From: Clostridia bacterium
GTDB taxonomy: Bacteria > Bacillota > Clostridia > Lachnospirales > Lachnospiraceae
Direction: 5' to 3'
Length of the DNA: 37,306 nt
NCBI GenBank assembly: GCA_009929615.1
Contig: SAAB01000032.1
Location: 1-37,306, forward strand
Shown piece by piece: positions 6,876-14,529 of the stretch (the first letter of the stretch is position 1; the number at the start of each line of letters is the position of its first letter). The position numbers and the translations under genes are program-made. A model generated the notes under the pieces. That model saw nothing but the letters and a program-made list of their open reading frames with translations. It was not told the DNA's origin and did no database searches.

Positions 6876-8585
6876 CTATTCATGGGCATCAACGGAGAAA
6901 AGTTTTATGGATTCTGCGGTTCCTTCAAAGGCGTTGTCATAGCAACCCAGAATATTGATGTCGTAACCGGGCCCAGCTTCTCGGGTTAAAAGATGCTCCT
7001 TTGCGCTCCCTGGCAGTATTGCTATCAAGCGTCCTCCCGGTTTCAGGAATCTCATCGCATGTTGAAAATGTGCAATCCAGCGTGAGTCACTAAATGGAGG
7101 ATTCATCAGAATTCTTTCAAACAAGCCGGTATTTTCAGGCTTGACCAATAGAAAATCATTAAGGGTGACGTTCCAGCGCAGGCCAGTAATTGCAACAGCT
7201 GCGGGGTGTATATCAAAACCAGTAACATCCACCCCCTCTGGTAACCCTTTCAGTAGCGCACCAAGACCGATATTCGGTTCCAGCAAACGCATACCTGAAG
7301 CCACCATACATTCATCAATTGCTCGTTTCTGGAGTTCTCCGACCGTTGCATAGAACTGGTGCGTATAGCGGTCAGGTATAGAACCATGTAATGCCAGAAG
7401 TTTGAATGCTTCAACGGGGCTAAAGTCAAAGTCATATACTTCTCTATATCTTCTGACAGCACCCAATGACTCCCATATGTTCACCAGTTCTTTTTTCTCA
7501 CTAACAGACTGGTTGTCCCGCAGGATAAAAGTGTGCGGCCCCGGTGACAGGTGTTTGCCCGCGTTCAAATGGTCAGTGGCATATGATATTAAGGAGTTAA
7601 CAGCAGAGAATGATATCAACTGCGACCGATATTCATTGGTTTTTACAGTTCTTGCGGAGTTATGGCTGGTGGTGTATCGGCGATCGAGAGGAATGCAGCC
7701 TGGCATTAAATGGGATAGTACCAGATTGAGATTGTCACAAGTTTCCTCCTCAATCAGGATATGCACATTGCCGTTAATAAACCCCTTCACTTTAAGACTA
7801 TCGTTATCAATACTTACCCATTCGCCAGGGTTACTCATCATGTACTCTTTGACCGCAGCCGAATTCACATCCTCAGCACCGCTTCGTCCATACATCAGTC
7901 CAATAACCTTACGAAGGTCATTAAAATAGTTGAGATAGTCATAGGATCTGCGGTTATCTCTACTTGGTAAGCAGCTGGCTATGATGAGTTTGTTGCTGAA
8001 GCCCTGGGCACGGTTAGTCTTATGCAGAGCGGAGAGCTTTTCAAACACACCATGAACCATCTGGGCGAAGTAGTCTTTTTTCTCTTCATTCAATGCGAAT
8101 GCGGTAGAAAAGATACTTTCTTCGTTGAAGGGTACAGGCTTAAGCTTCTCAAAATTTGATTCTGATGATTTTCGCCATGCCCTTAATCCTTCGTTCCAGT
8201 CATCGTATCTTTCGGTGGGCATAAATGGTTTTACGCCGGTCAGATCGAGCAGCTTTTGCCAGTACTTTTCATCGAGAGCACAGCGGGCCCGTTCTATACA
8301 GAACAAATTTTCTACAGCCAGCGTATATTTGATGGAATTGTCACAAGAATCACAGAACATGCGCCATGCTTCATCATGCCGGTTCCGCATCACTGCATCA
8401 TACATGGCCTGCATGTGCTTCAGTGTTGTGTTGTATTCCACCAGCAGATCGCGCATGGCATTTAGTTTTTGAAAGCCGTCATGTTCAATGAGGCCACTTT
8501 GACTGTCTACGGGATTAGCATAAAGGCTGAGGACGTCTGATTCATTTTCATCGTTATTCGCTAATACAGCTGTCGGTAGGTTCAT
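6876..8585 (-). CDS. DUF4942-type N6-adenine DNA methyltransferase
   Basis: 569 residues. The long N-terminal part (about 1-410) matches the DUF4942 region found in plasmid and prophage methylases; the C-terminal third has the S-adenosylmethionine motif I (LLEPNIGLGALLKGLPEG, near 440, followed by TGFDIHP) and catalytic motif IV NPPF at about 495-498, the N6-adenine signature. MRFLKPGGRLIAILPG is motif V/VI-like. ATG 8585 has GGAG seven bases upstream (TTTGGAGAAATCTGATG); a frame extending to 8639 lacks one. No restriction nuclease partner is adjacent, so it is likely an orphan methylase, perhaps protecting the plasmid from host restriction or controlling expression. A TTCGTC-class promoter sits just upstream. 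Confidence 0.85.
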   Translation of the reverse strand: MNLPTAVLANNDENESDVLSLYANPVDSQSGLIEHDGFQKLNAMRDLLVEYNTTLKHMQAMYDAVMRNRHDEAWRMFCDSCDNSIKYTLAVENLFCIERARCALDEKYWQKLLDLTGVKPFMPTERYDDWNEGLRAWRKSSESNFEKLKPVPFNEESIFSTAFALNEEKKDYFAQMVHGVFEKLSALHKTNRAQGFSNKLIIASCLPSRDNRRSYDYLNYFNDLRKVIGLMYGRSGAEDVNSAAVKEYMMSNPGEWVSIDNDSLKVKGFINGNVHILIEEETCDNLNLVLSHLMPGCIPLDRRYTTSHNSARTVKTNEYRSQLISFSAVNSLISYATDHLNAGKHLSPGPHTFILRDNQSVSEKKELVNIWESLGAVRRYREVYDFDFSPVEAFKLLALHGSIPDRYTHQFYATVGELQKRAIDECMVASGMRLLEPNIGLGALLKGLPEGVDVTGFDIHPAAVAITGLRWNVTLNDFLLVKPENTGLFERILMNPPFSDSRWIAHFQHAMRFLKPGGRLIAILPGSAKEHLLTREAGPGYDINILGCYDNAFEGTAESIKLFSVDAHE

Positions 8586-8606
8586 CAGATTTCTCCAAAT
8601 AGAGAA

Positions 8607-8635
8607 ATTATGAGACAGGTATGGCAGGTGACGAA
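8607..8635 (-). promoter_or_regulatory. TTCGTC-class promoter of the DUF4942 methylase gene
   Basis: Minus strand: TTCGTC at 8635-8630 in context GCTTCGTCACCTG, 17-bp spacer, then CATAAT at 8612-8607. The predicted start of transcription is about 15 bases before the ATG. Confidence 0.6.
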
Positions 8636-8703
8636 GCAAATCGACGAACTACATAAGCCGGGATATTTGGGGATACCGTGAAGTACATAGCACGGCGGAA
8701 GTC

Positions 8704-8731
8704 CAAAAAAAGAGACCCCAGTAAGGGGTCT
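8704..8731 (-). terminator. Rho-independent terminator after the 10325-8777 operon
   Basis: On the minus strand AGACCCC, a five-base loop and GGGGTCT form a 7-bp stem followed by CTTTTTTT. It lies 45 bases after the stop of the gene ending at 8777. Confidence 0.8.
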
Positions 8732-8776
8732 TAAATGAGGTATATATAACTATCAGATCACAGAGCCCGAAGCAGA

Positions 8777-9361
8777 CTACTCAACGTCCTGAATTTCAGG
8801 AAGCTTCAACCCTTTCGGATAGAAGATTGTATGAACAGTCAGGTCAGCCAGGAACGTAGATTTGATAATTAATTTTATTATAGGGTTAATACTATCCCAA
8901 GAATCGGGCGAATTCCAGATAGTGGCATCACAGCTTTCAGGATACTGGTTAACTCCAGGAGCATGGCCAGCCGTGCAGCGCATTGGGTCGGTTGATTCAT
9001 GCTCGCATTTAGGGCAAATATAGCGCCGCAGCTGGTGTTCACCTAGGTCTTGGTCAAAATCGTGAGGAGTTTCCCAGCAATGAACATCTTCAAGCTCAGG
9101 TAGCCTGGACGGAGTGTAAAAAGCCCACGGCACTTCCGTACCTCGCAGTACCTCAAGTGCGTGTATCACCCGCTCAGGCTCGATTTTAAGCACGTCACTG
9201 TATGCTTCTATTCGATCACGTAACAGGCTGGCCATTACAGAGATTGTATGGATATCGATACCGGCTGCTTGAGCGTCCCTTTCCAGCTGCTCAATAACGA
9301 CATCAATACTTGCTGGTGGTGCAGACATAAATAACTGCGTTGCGGCTTCTTGTCGTGACAT
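8777..9361 (-). CDS. Hypothetical protein with a zinc-ribbon-like centre
   Basis: 194 residues, ATG 9361. The N-terminal half is helical (MSRQEAATQLFMSAPPASID, then IEQLERDAQAAG). The middle carries CPKC at about 116-119 followed by RCTAGH and ESCDA, a possible zinc site. The family is not recognised. It is the last gene of a three-gene unit (10325-8777) ending at a strong terminator. Its leader forms two adjacent hairpins and one covers the ribosome site, so translation may be controlled. Confidence 0.6.
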   Translation of the reverse strand: MSRQEAATQLFMSAPPASIDVVIEQLERDAQAAGIDIHTISVMASLLRDRIEAYSDVLKIEPERVIHALEVLRGTEVPWAFYTPSRLPELEDVHCWETPHDFDQDLGEHQLRRYICPKCEHESTDPMRCTAGHAPGVNQYPESCDATIWNSPDSWDSINPIIKLIIKSTFLADLTVHTIFYPKGLKLPEIQDVE

Positions 9362-9364
9362 ATA

Positions 9365-9398
9365 CGAAGGTTCCTTCGGTTACCGGTGACAGTAACCG
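9365..9398 (-). promoter_or_regulatory. Two adjacent inverted repeats covering a ribosome site
   Basis: CGAAGG-TT-CCTTCG (9365-9378) is a hairpin that includes the GAAGG ribosome-binding sequence of the gene starting at 9361. CGGTTAC and GTAACCG (9377-9398, 8-base spacer) form a second hairpin sharing its edge. The two may be mutually exclusive structures. Confidence 0.45.
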
Positions 9399-9412
9399 AT
9401 ATTTTCCCCTCG

Positions 9413-9853
9413 CTACAGCTGGTCACGAATTTTTTCAGCTTGTACATCGGATACCAGAACACAATCACCTGTTGCAGAATTACAAACGTAATATTTTCCG
9501 TCCTGATGCTGCTGTAATTTCAGTTTTGTACCCGTAAGTGACACTGTAACGCCACTTGCTTCAAACTGCCCTTTGTTGGTGATGAAAAAGTTGTTTTTTG
9601 CGAGGGTTCCGGCTTTCAAATCAACGCCTCTGATCACTTCACCCAGGTCCCATTCGTTCATTACTGAGCGTTGTTTATGGATCAAGGAGCCAAGACAGAC
9701 AAACACCACGACACTGATTGCAGCAAGACCCATAAGGTTTTTAAACGAATGGTGGGCTTTCAGGTCAAGCGTCTTCGCTTCTACCAGCTGCTCGGACGTT
9801 AACTGGACAGCTCGATTGTTACGCGAAGGACGTTTACGTTGGTTAGCAGTCAT
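9413..9853 (-). CDS. Single-pass membrane protein of unknown function
   Basis: 146 residues. A basic N-terminus (KRPSRNNR), then one hydrophobic segment at about 39-58 (LMGLAAISVVVFVCLGSLI), then a C-terminal domain likely in the periplasm with a Cys pair (YYVCNSATGDCVLV) that could form a disulfide. ATG 9853 has GAGG seven bases upstream. Its start overlaps the end of the preceding gene by 11 bases, indicating translational coupling. No family recognised. Confidence 0.65.
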   Translation of the reverse strand: MTANQRKRPSRNNRAVQLTSEQLVEAKTLDLKAHHSFKNLMGLAAISVVVFVCLGSLIHKQRSVMNEWDLGEVIRGVDLKAGTLAKNNFFITNKGQFEASGVTVSLTGTKLKLQQHQDGKYYVCNSATGDCVLVSDVQAEKIRDQL

Positions 9854-10325
9854 GGTTCACCTCTGTTTGAAGGAGAGATAATTTTAAACCTGCCAGTATA
9901 TAAGCGATCTGAATTGGGTGAAGCGAATCATCAATGCTCATGGCCAGTCTACCCTTCTGATTGGTATCTACGGCTTTGCTGCCTCGGTACTGGTATCCAT
10001 ATCTCTTCCTGGCAAGTTCCAGGCCAGCCAGCATGTACTGGACTTGCTGTAACGATAATGAATCAATTTGCAGAGACTTGAGCCTGTTTTTTTGCTGGCA
10101 CAGACCAAATAACTCCCTCGACTCGAAATCGTCGGGGTAAGAGTGTAGTAACCCATCAACTGAGCAGGCATTCAACTTATCGAATTCACGTTCAATACCC
10201 TCGACCGAGAAATGTCGGTCTCGAACGGACTCGACTCTACATTTGCTGAGCTGGCCATCTGGTGTGGCTACAAATATAGTTGCGCCTTCGGTCAGGTCTC
10301 CAGTCCAGTTTGTATGATTAGTCAT
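9843..10325 (-). CDS. Hypothetical protein
   Basis: 160 residues, ATG 10325 with GGAG six bases upstream. The first 50 residues look like a small beta barrel (GATIFVATPDGQLSKCRVES, DRHFSVEGIEREFDKL). The second half contains two related helices, LSLQQVQYMLAGLELARKRY and LHPIQIAYILAGLKLSLLQ, an internal repeat. Not recognised. First gene of the 10325-8777 unit, with a TTCGTC-class promoter 29-56 bases upstream. Confidence 0.6.
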   Translation of the reverse strand: MTNHTNWTGDLTEGATIFVATPDGQLSKCRVESVRDRHFSVEGIEREFDKLNACSVDGLLHSYPDDFESRELFGLCQQKNRLKSLQIDSLSLQQVQYMLAGLELARKRYGYQYRGSKAVDTNQKGRLAMSIDDSLHPIQIAYILAGLKLSLLQTEVNHDC

Positions 10326-10353
10326 ATACGCTCCGTAATGGGCCTACTAAACA

Positions 10354-10381
10354 ATATTATCACGGCTGAATATTTGACGAA
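10354..10381 (-). promoter_or_regulatory. TTCGTC-class promoter of the 10325-8777 unit
   Basis: Minus strand: TTCGTC at 10381-10376, 16-bp spacer, then TAATAT at 10359-10354, 29 bases before the start codon. Confidence 0.55.
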
Positions 10382-10422
10382 GCAGTGCGCGATACGCGCC
10401 ATGATAATGTTAAATTAGTCGT

Positions 10423-10851
10423 TTATTTGATAGCACCATTTTTCTCTGAATACTGTTCAAACCAGAAAACAATGGGTTTCTCTACAATGCTTATCTGGCC
10501 GAATCTTTCTGCCGTTCTGAAATTCATACTACTCTTCCGTGCCCTTTCAACCTGTAAACTTATTTGTTTGCGGAACATTTCCAGTGAATATGTTGTTTTG
10601 AGCAGATTGCAGGGCGCACAGGCTGGGAAAAGATTTTCTAAGCAGTTGGCACTTTCATTAAACACTTCACCGGTAGCCTTAAGCTTAAATTTCCCTCTGG
10701 CCGCAGCTTGCATATCCTGGACGGATTTCCTTAGCACAGGTTCTACGTGATCAGCGTGCCAACCTTTTTCTTTCAGTACCTCGCCACAATATGCACATCG
10801 ACCACCAAATTTAGCCCTCAGTACTATTCTTTGTTTTTTTGACAGAGACAT
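10423..10851 (-). CDS. HNH endonuclease
   Basis: 142 residues. RCAYCG near residues 18-23, WHADHVEPVLRK near 31-42 and LFPACAPCNLLK near 74-85 make the HNH fold: two CxxC zinc pairs around the DH catalytic dyad and the downstream Asn. Such proteins nick or cut DNA; lone HNH genes occur on phages and plasmids. ATG 10851 has AAGGA upstream. It is the last gene of the long operon starting with the Dam-type methylase, 18 bases after the DUF2726 gene. No partner methylase with matching context is evident except the dam gene four positions upstream. Confidence 0.85.
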   Translation of the reverse strand: MSLSKKQRIVLRAKFGGRCAYCGEVLKEKGWHADHVEPVLRKSVQDMQAAARGKFKLKATGEVFNESANCLENLFPACAPCNLLKTTYSLEMFRKQISLQVERARKSSMNFRTAERFGQISIVEKPIVFWFEQYSEKNGAIK

Positions 10852-10869
10852 AATAAATTCCTTGTGGAA

Positions 10870-11472
10870 CTAAGAGAATCGGCCATCGTCTATTGATTCA
10901 GCGATGTTGACTGCCAGGGCGTTATCGTCCAAGCCTGACAACGTTTCATAGCGAAAGACAGGAATGTGAGTTCTTTTAAAAAGGGCAATAATGAACTCTC
11001 CTTCAGGCTGAGCGCTGATAGCATCTTCATTGATCATTGCTAGCACTAGTTCCCCGGTATGCGCATCGGAGAGAACAAAATCGAACACGAATTCATCTGC
11101 GTACTGTTGCGCCTGAAGTACGTCAACCGGGGCAACCGGTTCATCTTCGAGCTCCAGCTCTACTAAGTCCCGGGCAAGCACCTGGGGTGCGATAATGTAC
11201 TGACCATTGAACACCGCACTCAAGCGCACATAAAGATCCATCAGGACTTTTGGCAATATCGAATTTTTTTTGATGAAGTACTCGCTCAACCCATCAAGTG
11301 CGGCGTTCTCGTCGGCATCGGCATTAATATCTGCCTGCTGATCATGCTCGTCCAAAGGTTGCTGAGTTTGTTGTTGTTCTCGTTTTGTTCGACTCGCGTA
11401 GATAAGTATGAAAGCTGCAAAGCACACAAATGTCAGAAATATTGCGAGAGCGATTATATATTTTAGAGTCAT
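10870..11472 (-). CDS. Membrane-anchored DUF2726 protein
   Basis: 200 residues. An N-terminal membrane segment (about 5-26, YIIALAIFLTFVCFAAFILI) is followed by a Gln/Asp-rich linker and a DUF2726-like domain (about 70-190): LMDLYVRLSAVFNGQYIIAP near the start, then FDFVLSDAHTGELVLAMINED, the strand pair typical of this nuclease-fold-like domain. Here the usual acidic 'IELDD' reads INED, so activity is doubtful. Its ATG overlaps the previous stop by four bases (ATGA), showing coupling. The role may be DNA-related at the membrane; this is inference. Confidence 0.65.
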   Translation of the reverse strand: MTLKYIIALAIFLTFVCFAAFILIYASRTKREQQQTQQPLDEHDQQADINADADENAALDGLSEYFIKKNSILPKVLMDLYVRLSAVFNGQYIIAPQVLARDLVELELEDEPVAPVDVLQAQQYADEFVFDFVLSDAHTGELVLAMINEDAISAQPEGEFIIALFKRTHIPVFRYETLSGLDDNALAVNIAESIDDGRFS

Positions 11473-12347
11473 GGGTTCATTCCTATAGTCTGGAGATACT
11501 CAGGCTCCTTGAACTTCATATTTTCGGGTATATGCCGCATCACCTTTTTGATGTATGGTTGTTCAATTCTCTTAAGCGTATCTAATTGAGATTGATAATC
11601 CTTAGTTCTCAAATCATGCTCAGCACCCAGTTGTCCTAATAACGTCTGAAGTTTCTTTAAGGCTTTGCTGCACTGCACTTCGGCATTATCCAGCTTTTCA
11701 ATATTTAACCAGGAGAGAATATCGATAACAGGATTTATAGTCAGATCGACAAACAGATCAAGCGTGTCATCTGGTAAATTTGAATCAATAGGTGATTGCC
11801 GGGCAGGCATTTCATCTGCTAATCGCTTAAGCGCACCCATAGCTCTCTTTAACGAACTACTCGCAGAGGATGTGTCTATTGCTGAAAGTATGGATATTGC
11901 TTTACTGGTAGTAACCATATCCAGAAATTCAGTTGTGGAAGCACTATTACATTCATCCTTTGCTGTTTTTAATAGTTCACGGGCATTTTCTGCAAGTTTG
12001 AGTCGTCTGCCTGACTCGTTATATTTTATCTGAGCTTCTTTCCAGCAGTTGACTAGATGCTGATAAATCTCACAATCTGGTGATTTCGAAATTTCTTCCA
12101 ACGAGGACATAACTACGTATTGAAGAAAGATGCTCCTGCATTTTGGCAGCAGCAGGTTAAGATGCAATTCACATTCGTTCAGCTTTTTTCGCGCCGGTGT
12201 CTCTCTGAAGAGACCAATAAATAGCGCCCACAATGAAAACTGACGATCTCTTGTCTCTTTAACCAACTCTTTAACTGCCAGGGCTCGGGCAATGTTAGCA
12301 TTTTCAACCTGGCGTGATAACTCTTGGAGTTCTGTAGCTGTAATCAT
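11469..12347 (-). CDS. Helical, coiled-coil hypothetical protein
   Basis: 292 residues, ATG 12347 with AGGG seven bases upstream. Almost entirely helical, with likely coiled coils near 5-30 and 225-265. No membrane segment or recognised motif. It lies between rdgC (11 bases upstream) and the DUF2726 gene (4-base overlap), so it is transcribed with recombination genes. Function unknown. Confidence 0.6.
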   Translation of the reverse strand: MITATELQELSRQVENANIARALAVKELVKETRDRQFSLWALFIGLFRETPARKKLNECELHLNLLLPKCRSIFLQYVVMSSLEEISKSPDCEIYQHLVNCWKEAQIKYNESGRRLKLAENARELLKTAKDECNSASTTEFLDMVTTSKAISILSAIDTSSASSSLKRAMGALKRLADEMPARQSPIDSNLPDDTLDLFVDLTINPVIDILSWLNIEKLDNAEVQCSKALKKLQTLLGQLGAEHDLRTKDYQSQLDTLKRIEQPYIKKVMRHIPENMKFKEPEYLQTIGMNP

Positions 12348-12358
12348 CTCTCAGCCCT

Positions 12359-13342
12359 TTAATGGAAGGTTTTTTCTGGTTGTTTGGCTTCTGCCGCGAC
12401 ACCTTGTTGTTCGTCTGACGGCGTTGTGATGAGTCCTGGGCTTTCACCCCCGAGGGCTTTTATCATTGTGTCCAGAACCTCCATAACAACAGAGGTAAAC
12501 AAAACGAAATCGGCATCAAATCTTTGGGCGTGATCTTCTGGCGAAATGTCATCGTTCTGTTCAATAAGTTCTTCCGTAAAGGTCAGTCGTGAAAAGATGA
12601 AATTGTCATTCAGGATGAAAAACATCTGGTTCATCCAGCCCAGTGCAACCTTTGTCACAAGCTTTCCGGCCTCGATGTGATGAGCGATCTCATCACATAT
12701 CAAATCCTGGCGTTTTGTTGTAACGACCCCCCCGTTTTCGAGCACATCTTTGAGCGTGGCTTCGTCGCATAAAGCTAGGCCAGGCGGCAGACTTCCTGTT
12801 TTGACCCACTCTGTTAACGTCAGTTCTACCGGCGTTTCCAGCGTGAATGGGATAATTGGAAGTGAGCCAATAGTTTTACGTAGCAAAGCTGTTACATCAT
12901 CTGCTTTTTTATGGCTGGTGGTCTCAACAAGCAGTAGACGTGATTTAGTATCCACCCAAATGTTTGTAGTGCTGTATTTGCTGAAAGCCTTTGGTATGAG
13001 CTCAGCGAGCACGGCATCGTTGACGGCCTGGATCTCCATTTTCTTTAGCCTGCGGTTTTGCTCTTTCTCCAGTTTCTGAACCCGGGTTCGCACAATTTCT
13101 TTGATGGTCGCGGGAGGAAGTATTTTCGATTCGTGCTTAACAGTCAGAAGAATGAGATTATTCGACTCATGCTTTAACAGCTCGACATCTTCACCCAATG
13201 GCGGGATCCATCCTGACCGTGCCATATCATTAGGCCCGCAGGGAGTGTATTTCAACTCACTTAACTGTTCATCCAGCTTGTCTAATTCCAGAGCTTTTTG
13301 GATGCGGTAGACTACAAGGCTTTTGGGTTTAAATTGGCTCAT
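12359..13342 (-). CDS. rdgC: RdgC-like recombination-associated protein
   Basis: 327 residues (E. coli RdgC has 303). RdgC forms a ring around double-stranded DNA and limits RecA-dependent recombination. The N-terminus SQFKPKSLVVYRI, the GWIPPLG segment near residue 45, LLTVKHESKILPPATIKEIV near 68, and NIWVDTKSRLLLVETTSHKK near 130 follow the family closely. ATG 13342 has GAGG upstream; an extension to 13390 has no such site. The start overlaps the small upstream gene by 14 bases. Plasmid copies of rdgC may guard against, or tune, recombination on incoming DNA. Confidence 0.92.
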   Translation of the reverse strand: MSQFKPKSLVVYRIQKALELDKLDEQLSELKYTPCGPNDMARSGWIPPLGEDVELLKHESNNLILLTVKHESKILPPATIKEIVRTRVQKLEKEQNRRLKKMEIQAVNDAVLAELIPKAFSKYSTTNIWVDTKSRLLLVETTSHKKADDVTALLRKTIGSLPIIPFTLETPVELTLTEWVKTGSLPPGLALCDEATLKDVLENGGVVTTKRQDLICDEIAHHIEAGKLVTKVALGWMNQMFFILNDNFIFSRLTFTEELIEQNDDISPEDHAQRFDADFVLFTSVVMEVLDTMIKALGGESPGLITTPSDEQQGVAAEAKQPEKTFH

Positions 13343-13559
13343 CGTGGCCCTCAGCTGTTGCTTGATTAATTTTAATAAGGTCAGAGACACGCTCGCGGAT
13401 CACGACACACTCCCAGTAAGTTAGAGGCTTAGAGCTCAGCACTTGTTTAAACTGCGCCACGGCAATATCAGGTGCTGTCCGATATTGTTCGGCGATATCC
13501 TGACAAAATTTCTCAGTCTCTGGGTTATGCAGCTTTTCAGAACAATGGAAGCGTTTCAT
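13329..13559 (-). CDS. Small hypothetical protein between dam and rdgC
   Basis: 76 residues, ATG 13559 with GGGAG upstream, overlapping the dam stop by four bases and the rdgC start by 14, so it is tightly embedded in the operon. Acidic and helical, with one Cys near the start (RFHCSEKL) and one in YWECVVIRE. No family recognised; it might be a regulator or partner of either neighbour. Confidence 0.65.
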   Translation of the reverse strand: MKRFHCSEKLHNPETEKFCQDIAEQYRTAPDIAVAQFKQVLSSKPLTYWECVVIRERVSDLIKINQATAEGHDEPI

Positions 13560-14377
13560 GCCGCAGCTCCCTTTTTCGAGTTATCCGCTAATTTGACCGC
13601 GAAGATTTCTGAAGCTTTTTTCCCATCCCCGCTGCCTTTAAATATGCTTCTCCGGGCAGTCACACCATGAATAGCGAAGGCTTGATAAAGCTCACGAATA
13701 TCAGGCGCATCGTGGCATGATGCGATGACATGAACCCCGCGTTCAGGCAGCAACTGGAGCAGTTTGGTAAGCTCAATCTGCATAGCGGGTGTAAAACCGC
13801 TGGCATGGTAAGCCGTGAATCTGCCGGGATTAACATATGGTGGGTCGCAATACACCACATCACCCGGGCGGGCCATTGATAGCGTGGTCTGGAAGCTGGC
13901 GCAAAGTAAAGTTGCTGAGGACATTTTCTCAGCCATTGCGTATAACTCTGTCTCTGGGAGATAGGGGTTGGCGTAATAACCCCAGGGGACGTTAAAGATG
14001 CCTTTCCGGTTGTATCGGCATAGTCCGCGATGGCCAAACCTATTCAGATAGATAAACAGAGCAGCTTGAGTGTCACTTGCACTATCATGATTATTGAACT
14101 GGCTTCGCAGCTCATAATAGGCGTCCTCAGAACGCCCGAGACAGTAAAGGCGTTTAAGCTCAGAAAGTACCTTTTCAGGCGACTTAAAAATACTCTGGTA
14201 TGTATCGATCAGGTCGCTATTAATATCGGCCAAAATGTATTCTGGGTAATTCGTATTCATCATTACAGCGCCTGAACCGCCAAAGGGCTCAATAAGCCGA
14301 CCACCTTTCGGTAGTACATGCTTAAGACTTGCCATAATGTTGTGTTTGGCTCCTACCCACTTCAGAACGCTTTTCAT
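13556..14377 (-). CDS. dam: Dam-family N6-adenine DNA methyltransferase
   Basis: 273 residues, the normal Dam size (E. coli 278). LKWVGAKHNIM at 5-15 is the family N-terminus; EPFGGSGA at 30-37 is S-adenosylmethionine motif I; YCDPPY at 176-181 is catalytic motif IV; FNVPWGYY near 128 is also Dam-like. Dam-class enzymes methylate adenine, usually in GATC; specificity here is inferred. ATG 14377 has GGAG upstream; a frame reaching 14446 is less likely. It heads an operon with a 76-residue gene, rdgC, a coiled-coil gene, DUF2726 and HNH genes. Confidence 0.92.
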   Translation of the reverse strand: MKSVLKWVGAKHNIMASLKHVLPKGGRLIEPFGGSGAVMMNTNYPEYILADINSDLIDTYQSIFKSPEKVLSELKRLYCLGRSEDAYYELRSQFNNHDSASDTQAALFIYLNRFGHRGLCRYNRKGIFNVPWGYYANPYLPETELYAMAEKMSSATLLCASFQTTLSMARPGDVVYCDPPYVNPGRFTAYHASGFTPAMQIELTKLLQLLPERGVHVIASCHDAPDIRELYQAFAIHGVTARRSIFKGSGDGKKASEIFAVKLADNSKKGAAA

Positions 14378-14507
14378 TTCATTCTGGCTCCAGAATATTA
14401 GGACGCAGTGATCGCGACCAATGGGAGCGAGATGGCATATAGCCATCCCGTCAGGAAGCTTGTTTTAACGTTATCACGCCCATGAAATTGGCTATTTCGA
14501 AAAGGCC

Positions 14508-14529
14508 GACAAAACGAGAGCGTTTTGTC
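14508..14529 (-). terminator. Hairpin at the end of the dnaN-like gene
   Basis: GACAAAACG, a 4-base loop and CGTTTTGTC form a perfect 9-bp stem overlapping the stop codon of the clamp gene; on the minus strand it is followed by GGCCTTTTCG. Probable terminator or attenuator between the clamp gene and the dam operon. Confidence 0.5.
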
